The position numbers and the translations under genes were made by a program. A stretch of 64,000 nt of DNA from Streptomyces sp. TLI_171. GTDB taxonomy: Bacteria > Actinomycetota > Actinomycetes > Streptomycetales > Streptomycetaceae. Shown here piece by piece: positions 24,533-31,998 of this stretch. The notes under the pieces were generated by a model. The model saw only the letters and a list, made by a program, of their open reading frames with translations. It was not told the DNA's origin and searched no databases. Numbering within the stretch: position 1 is the first letter of the stretch; every line of letters begins with the position of its first letter. The stretch lies in the NCBI RefSeq assembly GCF_003610255.1, contig NZ_RAPS01000001.1, positions 6,165,001 to 6,229,000 on the forward strand. Reading direction: 5' to 3'.

Positions 24533-25375
24533 ATGTCCGTGAGCGACCCCGCCCACACCGCCGCTGTCGTGGCTGCGATCCTGGCCGGTGGCCCCTCGAC
24601 CACACCCGTGGTGCCCGCACTCGACGTGCCCGCCCCGCCGGCGGAGCAGGCGTCCGTGGATCCCCCCGGGCCGCCGCCGACGGAGAGCGCTGACCCCGGC
24701 GGTGAGCCCGAAGCCGTTCCCGTGGACGTACCCGAGATGCCCGCACACTTGCGGGAGGCAGCCAGGCTTGCCCCGGGCCGGTCGGTCGAACTGGTCGACC
24801 CGGCCTGGCCCGGTACGGGAACGCCACCCAGGTGGGCGGTGGTCGGCGAGTGGCGCACGGACGGGGCCGGTCTCCCGACGGAGTGGCGGGAGAACGAGGA
24901 GTACCGGCCGTCGCCCTCGGTCCTCGGCCTGCCCGACCCTGTCGACCGGATCGATGCCGCCCTCCAGAACGCGGTCACCGGCTACGGTCCGGCCGAGGAC
25001 GTCCCCCGGCTGCTCGCCATTTCCACCGTCGCCGTCGTTCCGGGGCCGGACGGTGCGCCGGCCGCGGTCACCGGCCCAGACGGCGGACCGCTGATCCCCG
25101 TCTACACCTCCTCGTTGTTCGCCCGTGCCGCCGGGCCCTTCGGATACCGGTTCGAGCCGGTCGCGGACGTGTTCGCCGGCCTTCCGGCCGGATACCGTCT
25201 CGTCGTCAATCCGACCGCTGCCGTGAGTCTGGTCGTCGAATCCGAATCGCTGGGCGAGGAGTTGGCGTCTGCCGCCGCCGGGGCAGGCAGCCTACCCCAC
25301 CAGGACCGGGCCCCCGGAGCCGTATCCGGAAGGGGTACCGCACTCGAGGGCTCCGCGGGTACGGTGACAGCCTGA
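24533..25375 (+). CDS. Type VII secretion system-associated protein (SseB-like pattern)
   Basis: A 280-residue protein. Residues ~1-70 are a low-complexity Pro/Ala/Thr region. The conserved part begins at MPAHLREAARLAPG and runs through VELVDPAWPGTG, WAVVGEWRTD, EYRPSPSVLGLPDPVD and a C-terminal VPxxTS-like stretch (LIPVYTSSLFARA), then FAGLPAGYRLVVNPTAAVSL. This order matches actinobacterial proteins annotated as T7SS-associated, and the VYTS block recalls SseB-type domains; both assignments are from memory of the family. ATG 24533 is chosen because the conserved region and composition start there; upstream in-frame sequence overlaps the AraC gene. There is no signal peptide. Its position between a giant effector-like gene and a terpene cyclase suggests a role as chaperone or adaptor for the giant protein (inference). 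Confidence 0.72.
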   Translation: MSVSDPAHTAAVVAAILAGGPSTTPVVPALDVPAPPAEQASVDPPGPPPTESADPGGEPEAVPVDVPEMPAHLREAARLAPGRSVELVDPAWPGTGTPPRWAVVGEWRTDGAGLPTEWRENEEYRPSPSVLGLPDPVDRIDAALQNAVTGYGPAEDVPRLLAISTVAVVPGPDGAPAAVTGPDGGPLIPVYTSSLFARAAGPFGYRFEPVADVFAGLPAGYRLVVNPTAAVSLVVESESLGEELASAAAGAGSLPHQDRAPGAVSGRGTALEGSAGTVTA

Positions 25376-25480
25376 GCCAGGACCGAGATCCCTCGGAAAC
25401 CCCGCTGACCGGGCGTCGCCGCCCCGGACCGGCCGCCGGAACCCGCGCGTGCCCCCACCACTGGCAGGAGACGGTCTCCG

Positions 25481-26575
25481 ATGAGCCCAGCCCCGATCGC
25501 GGCCGCGGACGCCCAGGCGCCGCGCCTGTACTGTCCCGTGCCGGAAGCCGTGCACCCGGACGCCGCCGGCATCGACCGCCGCACCGTCGACTGGCTGCGC
25601 GCGCACGCCCTGTACAGCGACCCGTGGCAGTTGCACGCCGCCGAGCGGGCCCGGCCCGGGCTGCTCGCCGCCCGATGCCTGCCGTCCGGTGAACCGGCCC
25701 GAGTGCAGCTCTTTGCGGACTTCCACACCTGGGCGCTCGCCTTCGACGACGAGTACTGCGACGAGGCGGCGCCGTCCGCACTGCCCCTCCCGGAGTGGAC
25801 CCGGTACCTGCACGCCCTCGCCCGGGTCGTCGACACCAGCGACCTGGGGCCGCTCGGTGCCGACCCGCACGCCGGGGCCCTGCACGAGCTGGAGCGAAGG
25901 GTGCGCGAACTCGGCCACCCGGTGCAGCGGATGCGCTGGCGGGCCGCACTGTGTCAGTGGTTCATGGCCCTCATCTGGGAAGCGCAGACCCGGGACGGCT
26001 CCGTCCGGCCCACCTTCGACGACTACCTGCTGCTCCGGCTCCACAACGGGGCCGTACAAGCAGGGTTGGTGCTCCTGGACATGGTTGGCGGGTACGTCCT
26101 GCCCTCGCAGGTCGCCGAGCAGCCGGCCGTGCGGGCACTGGCCGACATGACCTGCGCCCTGGTTGGCTGGGACAACGACCTGTTCAGCTGGTACAAGGAG
26201 AAGCGCGACGGCCCCCCAGGCCAGTTGAACCTGGTCGACGTCCTGGCCGTCGAACACGGCCTGGACCACGCGGGTGCCGTCCGGGCCGCCGTCGAGATGC
26301 GCAACGCGGTGATGGTCCGCTTCCTCGACGCCACGTCCCGGGCCGGAACGGAGGCTGGTCCGGAGCTCCTCCGCCACATCGCCGCCCTGCGCCAACGGGT
26401 TCGCGCCAACCTGGACTTCGGCCGCACCAGCGCCCGCTACGCCCGTCCGGGAGAACCCGACGCCATACTCGCCCGTCGGGCGGAGTCCGTCGGCGCACGG
26501 ACCGGACAGGCTGGACCGGGGACGGACGGGCCGGTGTTCACCCGGTGGTGGCACGAGGACACGTCGGTGAGCTGA
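25481..26575 (+). CDS. Class I terpene cyclase (bacterial terpene synthase)
   Basis: A 364-residue cyclase predicted to ionise a prenyl diphosphate with three Mg2+ ions and cyclise it to a terpene hydrocarbon or alcohol in the cytosol. The aspartate-rich motif is LAFDDEYCDE (Asp89, Asp90, Asp94). The NSE motif is NDLFSWYKE (Asn232, Ser236, Glu240). Arg186, 46 residues before the NSE motif, fits the diphosphate sensor, and a C-terminal Arg-Tyr pair lies in SARYARPGE. Length and motif spacing are normal, so it should be active. It shares FHTW, LLLRLHNG-type and NDLFS blocks with the second cyclase at 40452. The stop lies 11 bp from the convergent LuxR-type gene. The product cannot be read from sequence; the partner EshA encapsulin gene often seen with 2-methylisoborneol synthases is absent here. 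Confidence 0.92.
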   Translation: MSPAPIAAADAQAPRLYCPVPEAVHPDAAGIDRRTVDWLRAHALYSDPWQLHAAERARPGLLAARCLPSGEPARVQLFADFHTWALAFDDEYCDEAAPSALPLPEWTRYLHALARVVDTSDLGPLGADPHAGALHELERRVRELGHPVQRMRWRAALCQWFMALIWEAQTRDGSVRPTFDDYLLLRLHNGAVQAGLVLLDMVGGYVLPSQVAEQPAVRALADMTCALVGWDNDLFSWYKEKRDGPPGQLNLVDVLAVEHGLDHAGAVRAAVEMRNAVMVRFLDATSRAGTEAGPELLRHIAALRQRVRANLDFGRTSARYARPGEPDAILARRAESVGARTGQAGPGTDGPVFTRWWHEDTSVS

Positions 26576-26586
26576 CGTCTGGCCCC

Positions 26587-27126
26587 TCAGGCCGTGCGGA
26601 GCTCCCCCGACCGGTGGGCGGCGGACCCCGCGGGGGTCCGGCTGTCGGTCGCCTCAGACGGCCAACCTCGCAGAGCCCCCCGCAACCCGGCCCGGGACCC
26701 GATGCCGAGTTTCGGGAAGAGCCGGTAGAGATGGACCTGCACGGTGCGGGGCGACAGACCGAGGAGTTCCGCGACCTCCCGGTTGGTCAAACCCCGTGCG
26801 GCCGCCCGGGCGACGCGGAGCTCGGCCGGGCTGAGCAGAGCGGCGCCCGAGCCGGTGCCAAGGGCGGGCACGATCGCAGTGGGGGCGTCCAGCATGTCCA
26901 GGGCATCGCCGAGGGCGACCCTGGAGGAGATTCCGAGCTTCGGGTAGACGCCGTAGAGGTAGGTGCCCACAGTTCGCGCGGACAGCTTCAGAACAAGGCC
27001 GATCTCCTTGTTCGTCAGCCCCTGACCGGCGAGTTCAGCGATCCGGCGTTCCTGAGCGGTCAACTGGACCGGTGGACGGGTTCCCGTGTGTTCCAAGGAG
27101 GGCAACAAGCGGGGCTCGGTGCTCAT
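26587..27126 (-). CDS. Regulator with two tandem LuxR-type HTH domains
   Basis: A 179-residue protein with no receiver or other sensor domain. It carries two complete LuxR/GerE helix-turn-helix units: residues ~25-80 (LTAQERRIAELAGQGLTNKE through SARTVGTYLYGVYPKLGI) and ~97-152 (LSPAELRVARAAARGLTNRE through SPRTVQVHLYRLFPKLGI), joined by a short Ala/Pro linker. ATG 27126 is preferred because AAGAGGA precedes it at normal spacing; an upstream in-frame start at 27213 would add 29 residues without homology. It lies 126 bp downstream of the TDO-like gene on the same strand and convergent with terpene cyclase 1, so it may regulate this metabolic locus. Two HTH units in one chain could let a monomer bind a two-half-site operator (inference). 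Confidence 0.88.
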   Translation of the reverse strand: MSTEPRLLPSLEHTGTRPPVQLTAQERRIAELAGQGLTNKEIGLVLKLSARTVGTYLYGVYPKLGISSRVALGDALDMLDAPTAIVPALGTGSGAALLSPAELRVARAAARGLTNREVAELLGLSPRTVQVHLYRLFPKLGIGSRAGLRGALRGWPSEATDSRTPAGSAAHRSGELRTA

Positions 27127-27252
27127 GGCGTCCTCTTTTCGACTGTCGCGCTCGATCCGACGTGGCTCAGACGATAGGGAAGGACACAGGTGCGCGGGCG
27201 GTGTGCCGTGCACTGAACTCCGTCGTTCTGTGCACGGCGGCCCCGACGGGCG

Positions 27253-28899
27253 TCAGGCGACGGCCGCGTCCCAGCGTTCCGCCGGCCCGTTGGACTGGCG
27301 CTGCCCGTCGAAGCTCGCCGGGTTGGGCGAGGGCATTGCCGGCGCTCCGGGCCACAGCTGCGCCGCCACCTGTGCGGCGTTCCAGTCGGAGATCGCCGAG
27401 ACGATCAGCCCGTCGGCTGCCAGCAGCAGTTCCTCGGCACCGCGAAGCGTCACCTCCGGGCCCGTGTAGTGCACGGCGCTGATCGACCACACCGCGCGGA
27501 AGGATGCCGGACCGGTGCGCACCACCGTCGTCACTTCCGGCTGCAGCGCGGTGAACTGGCACAGCATCGAGTCCATGAAGACTTTCAGCCGGGGCCGCCC
27601 GATGAACGGGCGGGTTCCCGACTGCCCGACCAGATGTCCCGCGGGGTGGAAGAGTTCCGTCCAGCGCTCCGTGTCCCGGTCCGCCAGCGCGGCGAAGTAG
27701 GAGGCGACGACCTCGTCGGCCCATTCCGTTTGCATCTGTTCGCCGGGTTCCGGCGGCGCCGGGTCCCAGCCCGCCCTGCGCTCGTTCTCCAGGATCATCA
27801 CGCCAGCCCGGGTGGCGTGCTGGAGGTCGGTCGCCTTCGCGAAGTCGTGGAGCGCCCGGTTGAGTTCGGGCACCAGCGGTTGTGCGGCCCGGTGTGCCAT
27901 CGTCGCCACCGCGTAGCCGAGCGACCCGGTGTTGTCGGCGCCCAGCACTTCCAGCACTAGCAGGTAGTGCTGGAAGAGGAACTCCTGGCAGCGCTTGGAG
28001 AGGAGCCGAAGCGAGCGCACGTATCCCAACTCGGCCGGGGTGCCCGCCACTACCGGGACGGTTCCCGGAACAGCACGGGCGAGCAGTTCCACCAGCGTGC
28101 GGCCGTCCCGCTCCAGCGACGACGTCAACGCGGTCGCCGCGGCCCGGACGGACCGGGGCAGGGCACGTGCGGCGAGCGACTGCGCGCCGCTGCCGTCGCG
28201 GAGCAAGACGCGCAGGGGATGGTAGTCCGCCAGGTCCATCAGGTCGAGCAACTGCCCTGCGGTGATGGCGAGTCCGACCGCACGAGCGGCGACGTCGAGC
28301 TGCCGTGCGGCGGTCTCCCAGTTGCCCCGCCCCGCTGCCTGGACGCCGGCGGCGGCACAGGTGTGGGCGACGTGCAGCCAGCACTCGGTGACCTGATGGG
28401 CGGTCCGGAACATGTGATCCTCCGGCCCGGCCGGCACCGCGGCCCGCAGCTGCGCAATGACGCTGTCGGTCGCTGCCTGTTCTGCCTCGTGGTTGGCACC
28501 CGGGGCCGTCGGGCCGCCCATCGGAGTCCGCGGAACGGGGTCACCGTCCGGGAGTAGGGCCGGAAGCAGAGCCGCCAGTGTCCGGCCGCTCCGACGCAGC
28601 GACCGGATCCGGGCCGTGCGCTCCTCGCAGTCCACGTGAGGCCGCCGGTCGGCTTCGGAGTCGGCGGCCAAGGCCTCCGTCAGGGCGTCAGCGACCGAGG
28701 CCGCGACGGCCGGGGACCCGCCGCGGGCGTCGGCGGCACCCGCCCACGCAGTCGTCAGCTCGGCCAGTCGGATGTACATGTCGTACGGCGAGGGCTCGCC
28801 GACGTGAGCGTCTTCGGCAGCCCGCGCGGATGCGCCGGCGGCGACGGGGCCGAGGACGGGGGGCAGCGTGAGCGAAAACGGGGACGTGACAGATGCCAT
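27253..28899 (-). CDS. Tryptophan 2,3-dioxygenase-like protein fused to an NTF2/SnoaL-like domain
   Basis: A 548-residue protein. Residues ~39-350 follow the tryptophan 2,3-dioxygenase family: YIRLAEL near residue 42, DHMFRTAHQVTECW with distal-His candidate His168, YHPLRVLLRDGSGAQS with the substrate-carboxylate Arg position at 230, the proximal heme-His candidate in FQHYLLVLEVLG (His311), and DNTGSLGYAVATM followed by LVPELNRA, in place of the family GTGGSSG and FPELW blocks. Residues ~392-518 resemble an NTF2/SnoaL-like cone fold (VVASYFAALADRDTERWTEL, IGRPRLKVF). It may bind heme and oxidise an indole or other substrate, but the divergence means substrate and even dioxygenase activity are unproven. 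GGAGGAG lies 5-6 nt before ATG 28899. It is divergent from the alcohol dehydrogenase gene and upstream of the double-HTH regulator. Confidence 0.75.
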   Translation of the reverse strand: MASVTSPFSLTLPPVLGPVAAGASARAAEDAHVGEPSPYDMYIRLAELTTAWAGAADARGGSPAVAASVADALTEALAADSEADRRPHVDCEERTARIRSLRRSGRTLAALLPALLPDGDPVPRTPMGGPTAPGANHEAEQAATDSVIAQLRAAVPAGPEDHMFRTAHQVTECWLHVAHTCAAAGVQAAGRGNWETAARQLDVAARAVGLAITAGQLLDLMDLADYHPLRVLLRDGSGAQSLAARALPRSVRAAATALTSSLERDGRTLVELLARAVPGTVPVVAGTPAELGYVRSLRLLSKRCQEFLFQHYLLVLEVLGADNTGSLGYAVATMAHRAAQPLVPELNRALHDFAKATDLQHATRAGVMILENERRAGWDPAPPEPGEQMQTEWADEVVASYFAALADRDTERWTELFHPAGHLVGQSGTRPFIGRPRLKVFMDSMLCQFTALQPEVTTVVRTGPASFRAVWSISAVHYTGPEVTLRGAEELLLAADGLIVSAISDWNAAQVAAQLWPGAPAMPSPNPASFDGQRQSNGPAERWDAAVA

Positions 28900-28970
28900 G
28901 GAGGACTCCTCCGGCCGTGCGCGGGGACGGAACAGGTACGCCGTCTGGGGAACCGCGCCGTGCAGACGGG

Positions 28971-28991
28971 ACTGGAAGCTAGACGTCCAGT
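28971..28991. promoter_or_regulatory. Candidate operator palindrome in a divergent intergenic region
   Basis: The 339-bp space between the TDO-like gene (leftward) and the alcohol dehydrogenase (rightward) should hold two divergent promoters. It contains a perfect 6-bp inverted repeat, ACTGGA and TCCAGT, separated by 9 bp. This is a weak but plausible regulator site. No confident -10/-35 pair was seen, and the rest of the gap shows nothing recognisable. Confidence 0.3.
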
Positions 28992-29238
28992 TGTGCTGCC
29001 CGGCAGATCCGGCGGGCGATCGTGCCCGTGCGGCTCCCCGTCAATGGTCCGGCGGGGCACAGAAGACGACTCACCCTGGTCCGCGGAGGGCTGGGCGACT
29101 TGCATGAGTGTTCCCCGACTGTCGGCCGCTCTCCCGGCCGAGCCCGGACCGCTGTGCGGCACTCCGCACCCGATGCCCGTCCGCCGTGGGCGGGCGCAGC
29201 CCGACCGAGCTCCCCCTCTCACGCCACGGAGGCCCCCG

Positions 29239-30321
29239 TTGTCCGTCATCCCCTTGCCCGCCGCGCCTGCCGAACTCCCCTTCCTCGGACGCGTTTCCGG
29301 GCGTGCCGCCGCTCCGCCCAGGCGTGTCGTCCGGGCTCCCCGTCAGGGCGCACGGTTGGAGATCTGCCCGGCCGAGCTGGTCGAGCCCGGTCGCGGCCAG
29401 GTCCGCATCGCCGTCGAGGCGGCCGGTATCTGCAACACCGACGCCATGTTCGCCGCCGGGCTCATCCCCGGGGTCGCGTTTCCGTTCGTTCCCGGCCACG
29501 AGATCGCCGGCCGCGTCGACGCGGCCGGTGAGGGCACCACCGCAGGGGTCGGTGACCGGGTCGCGGTGGGGTGGTTCGGCGGCTCTTGCGGAGTCTGCCT
29601 TCCGTGCCGACGTGGCGACCTGATCACCTGCCGCGCGCTCAAGGTCCCTGGCTGGTCCTACCCGGGCGGCTACGCCTCCCACGTCGTTGTCCCGCAGGAG
29701 GCGCTCGCCGCCATCCCCGACGGTATGTCCGCCGAGCACGCCGCACCCATGGGCTGCGCCGGTGTCACCGCCTTCAATGCCCTCCGGCGGAGCGGAGCCC
29801 GGCCCGGTGAGCTCGTCGCAGTGCTCGGCCTCGGCGGCGTCGGCCACCTGGCGCTCCAGTTCGCCGTCCACTCCGGCCTCGACACCGTGGCTGTCGTCCG
29901 TGGTTCCCAGAAGGCCCGGCTGGCGAAGGACCTAGGCGCCCATCACGTGGTGGACGCCTCCGCGGCCGACCCGGTGCAGGCCCTGCAAGCCCTCGGAGGC
30001 GCGGACGTCGTCCTGGCGACCGCCGCCAGCGCCCCCGCCATGTCGGCCGTGCTCGGCGGCCTGGCCCCGCGGGCCCGCTTCATGGTCGTCGGCGTGGACA
30101 GCGAGCCGCTCGCTATCGACACCATGCTGCTCGTCGCCGAGGGCCACACCGTCATCGGTCATCCGGCCGGGACTGCGGCCGACACGGAGGCGGCGATGGA
30201 GTTCTGCGTCCGCACCGGTGTCCGCCCCTGGGTCGAGCCGGTCCCGCTGGACCGGGCGGCCGACGCCTTCACCAAGATGCTCGCCGGCGCGGCCCGGTTC
30301 CGGATGGTCTTGATCCCTTGA
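29239..30321 (+). CDS. Zinc-dependent alcohol dehydrogenase (MDR superfamily)
   Basis: A 360-residue medium-chain dehydrogenase predicted to oxidise an alcohol or reduce an aldehyde with NAD(P). Catalytic zinc ligands are Cys65 (AAGICNTD), His87-Glu88 (PGHEIAG) and Cys173 (MGCAGVT). The structural zinc lobe is Cys117, Cys120, Cys123 and Cys131 (CGVCLPCRRGDLITC). The Rossmann motif GLGGVG is at 197-202. The layout matches the YahK/AdhA-type zinc alcohol dehydrogenases. TTG 29239 is chosen because GGAGG sits 6 nt upstream; in-frame ATGs at 29104 and 29173 add residues with no family similarity. It is divergently placed from the TDO-like gene near terpene cyclase 1, so it may tailor a terpene alcohol (inference). 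Confidence 0.88.
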   Translation: MSVIPLPAAPAELPFLGRVSGRAAAPPRRVVRAPRQGARLEICPAELVEPGRGQVRIAVEAAGICNTDAMFAAGLIPGVAFPFVPGHEIAGRVDAAGEGTTAGVGDRVAVGWFGGSCGVCLPCRRGDLITCRALKVPGWSYPGGYASHVVVPQEALAAIPDGMSAEHAAPMGCAGVTAFNALRRSGARPGELVAVLGLGGVGHLALQFAVHSGLDTVAVVRGSQKARLAKDLGAHHVVDASAADPVQALQALGGADVVLATAASAPAMSAVLGGLAPRARFMVVGVDSEPLAIDTMLLVAEGHTVIGHPAGTAADTEAAMEFCVRTGVRPWVEPVPLDRAADAFTKMLAGAARFRMVLIP

Positions 30322-30650
30322 CCTGCAGCACCGCCCGCCGATCCTGGTGATGGACCGGTCCGACCCTCCCGGTCTGGCCTACCGGACGGTCCGCCACCGG
30401 TGACCGCGACCCCCGTCTGCTGCCCCGTGCAGTGCTTTTAACCCCTGATGGGCCGTCGGAAAGGCCTGGCGCGCGCGGGGAGCCGGGCCCCGCAGCCCCA
30501 AGTACACAGTGACGACCACGTCCTTCGCCCACCTTGTGACGCTGAACCAGCTGAATCGGTGGTGGAGTCTCGGGCGCGAGCCGCTGACCGTCCGGAGAAC
30601 GGGACCGAAAGGCCCTCGCGGCGAGTTTTCAGCAGGCATGATCACGCCCA
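30322..30650. other. Intergenic region before IS256
   Basis: About 330 bp with no supported gene between the alcohol dehydrogenase and the IS256 left end. It contains several GC-rich inverted-repeat stretches (for example around 30350-30405) that could act as a terminator, but no clear U-tract. No RNA gene was recognised. Confidence 0.4.
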
Positions 30651-31998
30651 GAGAGCTCTGTAAAGGAACGGTGTAACTCCCGATCAAGGAAGTAGCACCT
30701 GATGACAGACGTGACCGTCTCGGCCGAGGCCGTGGAGGCCGTGCGGCCGGTGGAGTTGCAGTCGGACGCCTTGGGCGACCAGTTGATCGGGCAGTTGGTC
30801 GACCGGGCCCGCGCGAGCGGGCTGCAGCTCACCGGCGCCGGAGGTCTGCTCCAGCAGCTGACGAAGAAGCTCCTGGAGTCCGCGCTCGAAGGCGAGATGA
30901 CGGATCACCTCGGCTACGGGAAGCACGACCCGGCCGGGGCCGGCAGCGGGAACTCGCGCAACGGCGTCCGGTCGAAGACCGTGCTGACCGAGGTCGGCCC
31001 GGTCGAGATCGACGTCCCCCGGGACAGGGAGGGCTCGTTCGAGCCGCAACTGGTCCGCAAGCGTCAGCGGCGCCTGTCCGGCGTCGACGAGATGGTGCTG
31101 TCGCTGTCCGCCCGCGGCCTGACGCACGGTGAGATCTCCGCGCACCTGGCCGACGTCTACGGCGCGGACGTGTCGAAGCAGACCATCTCCACCATTACCG
31201 ACCAGGTGATCGAAGGCATGACCGAGTGGCAGAACCGGCCCCTCGACCCGGTCTATCCGGTGGTGTTCATCGACTGCGTGCACGTGAAGCTCCGCGACGG
31301 CCAGGTCGCCAACCGGCCGATCTACGTCGCCCTCGCGGTCACCGTCGAGGGCACCCGCGAGATCCTCGGGCTCTGGGCCGGTGACGGCGGCGAGGGCGCC
31401 AAGTACTGGCTGCACGTGCTGACCGAGATCAAGAACCGCGGCGTCGCGGACGTCTGCATGGTCGTCTGCGACGGTCTGAAGGCGCTGCCGGACGCCATCG
31501 CCGCGGTCTGGCCGCAGGCCGTCACCCAGACCTGCATCGTCCACCTGATCCGGGCCTCGTTCCGCTACGCGGCCCGGCAGGACTGGGACAAGATCTCCAA
31601 GGCGCTCAAGCCCGTCTACACGGCGCCGACCGAGGACGCCGCACGCGAGCGGTTCGTGGAGTTCTCCGAGGCATGGGGCAGGAAGTATCCGGCGATCGTG
31701 CGGCTCTGGGAGAACGCCTGGGCCGAGTTCGTGCCCTTCCTGAGCTTCGACGCCGAGGTCCGCCGGGTCATCTGCACCACGAACGCGATCGAGTCGGTGA
31801 ACGCCCGGATCCGCAAGGCCGTCCGCTCGCGCGGGCACTTCCCGAACGAGCAGGCGGCCCTGAAGTGCGTCTACATGGCAATCATGTCGCTCGACCCGAC
31901 CGGAGCCGGCCGCAAACGCTGGACGACCCGCTGGAAGGCCGCACTCAACGCCTTCGAGATCGCCTCCGACGGCCGACTCTCCATCGGCCGCCGCTAAT
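30651..31998 (+). mobile_element. IS256-family insertion sequence, right end lost
   Basis: The element carries one IS256-type transposase. Its left end is probably near gagctctgtaaaggaacgg, ~50 bp before the gene, but no matching inverted repeat survives on the right. The terminal repeat of the IS701 element begins 2 bp after the transposase stop (31995-31997), so the IS256 3' end was removed when IS701 arrived or by a later deletion. The exact left boundary is not certain. Confidence 0.7.
30702..31997 (+). CDS. IS256-family transposase
   Basis: A 431-residue mutator-type DDE transposase (Transposase_mut). The N-terminal region LLQQLTKKLLESALEGEMTD with LGYGKHDP and GNSRNGVRSKT is typical of the family. 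The DDE residues lie in VVFIDCVHVKLRDG (Asp), VVCDGLKALPDA (Asp) and TNAIESVNARIRKA (Glu), followed by IRKAVRSRGHFPNEQAALK. The length is normal and the frame is intact, so the enzyme may be functional, but the element lacks its right end and so probably cannot move on its own. Confidence 0.95.
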   Translation: MTDVTVSAEAVEAVRPVELQSDALGDQLIGQLVDRARASGLQLTGAGGLLQQLTKKLLESALEGEMTDHLGYGKHDPAGAGSGNSRNGVRSKTVLTEVGPVEIDVPRDREGSFEPQLVRKRQRRLSGVDEMVLSLSARGLTHGEISAHLADVYGADVSKQTISTITDQVIEGMTEWQNRPLDPVYPVVFIDCVHVKLRDGQVANRPIYVALAVTVEGTREILGLWAGDGGEGAKYWLHVLTEIKNRGVADVCMVVCDGLKALPDAIAAVWPQAVTQTCIVHLIRASFRYAARQDWDKISKALKPVYTAPTEDAARERFVEFSEAWGRKYPAIVRLWENAWAEFVPFLSFDAEVRRVICTTNAIESVNARIRKAVRSRGHFPNEQAALKCVYMAIMSLDPTGAGRKRWTTRWKAALNAFEIASDGRLSIGRR

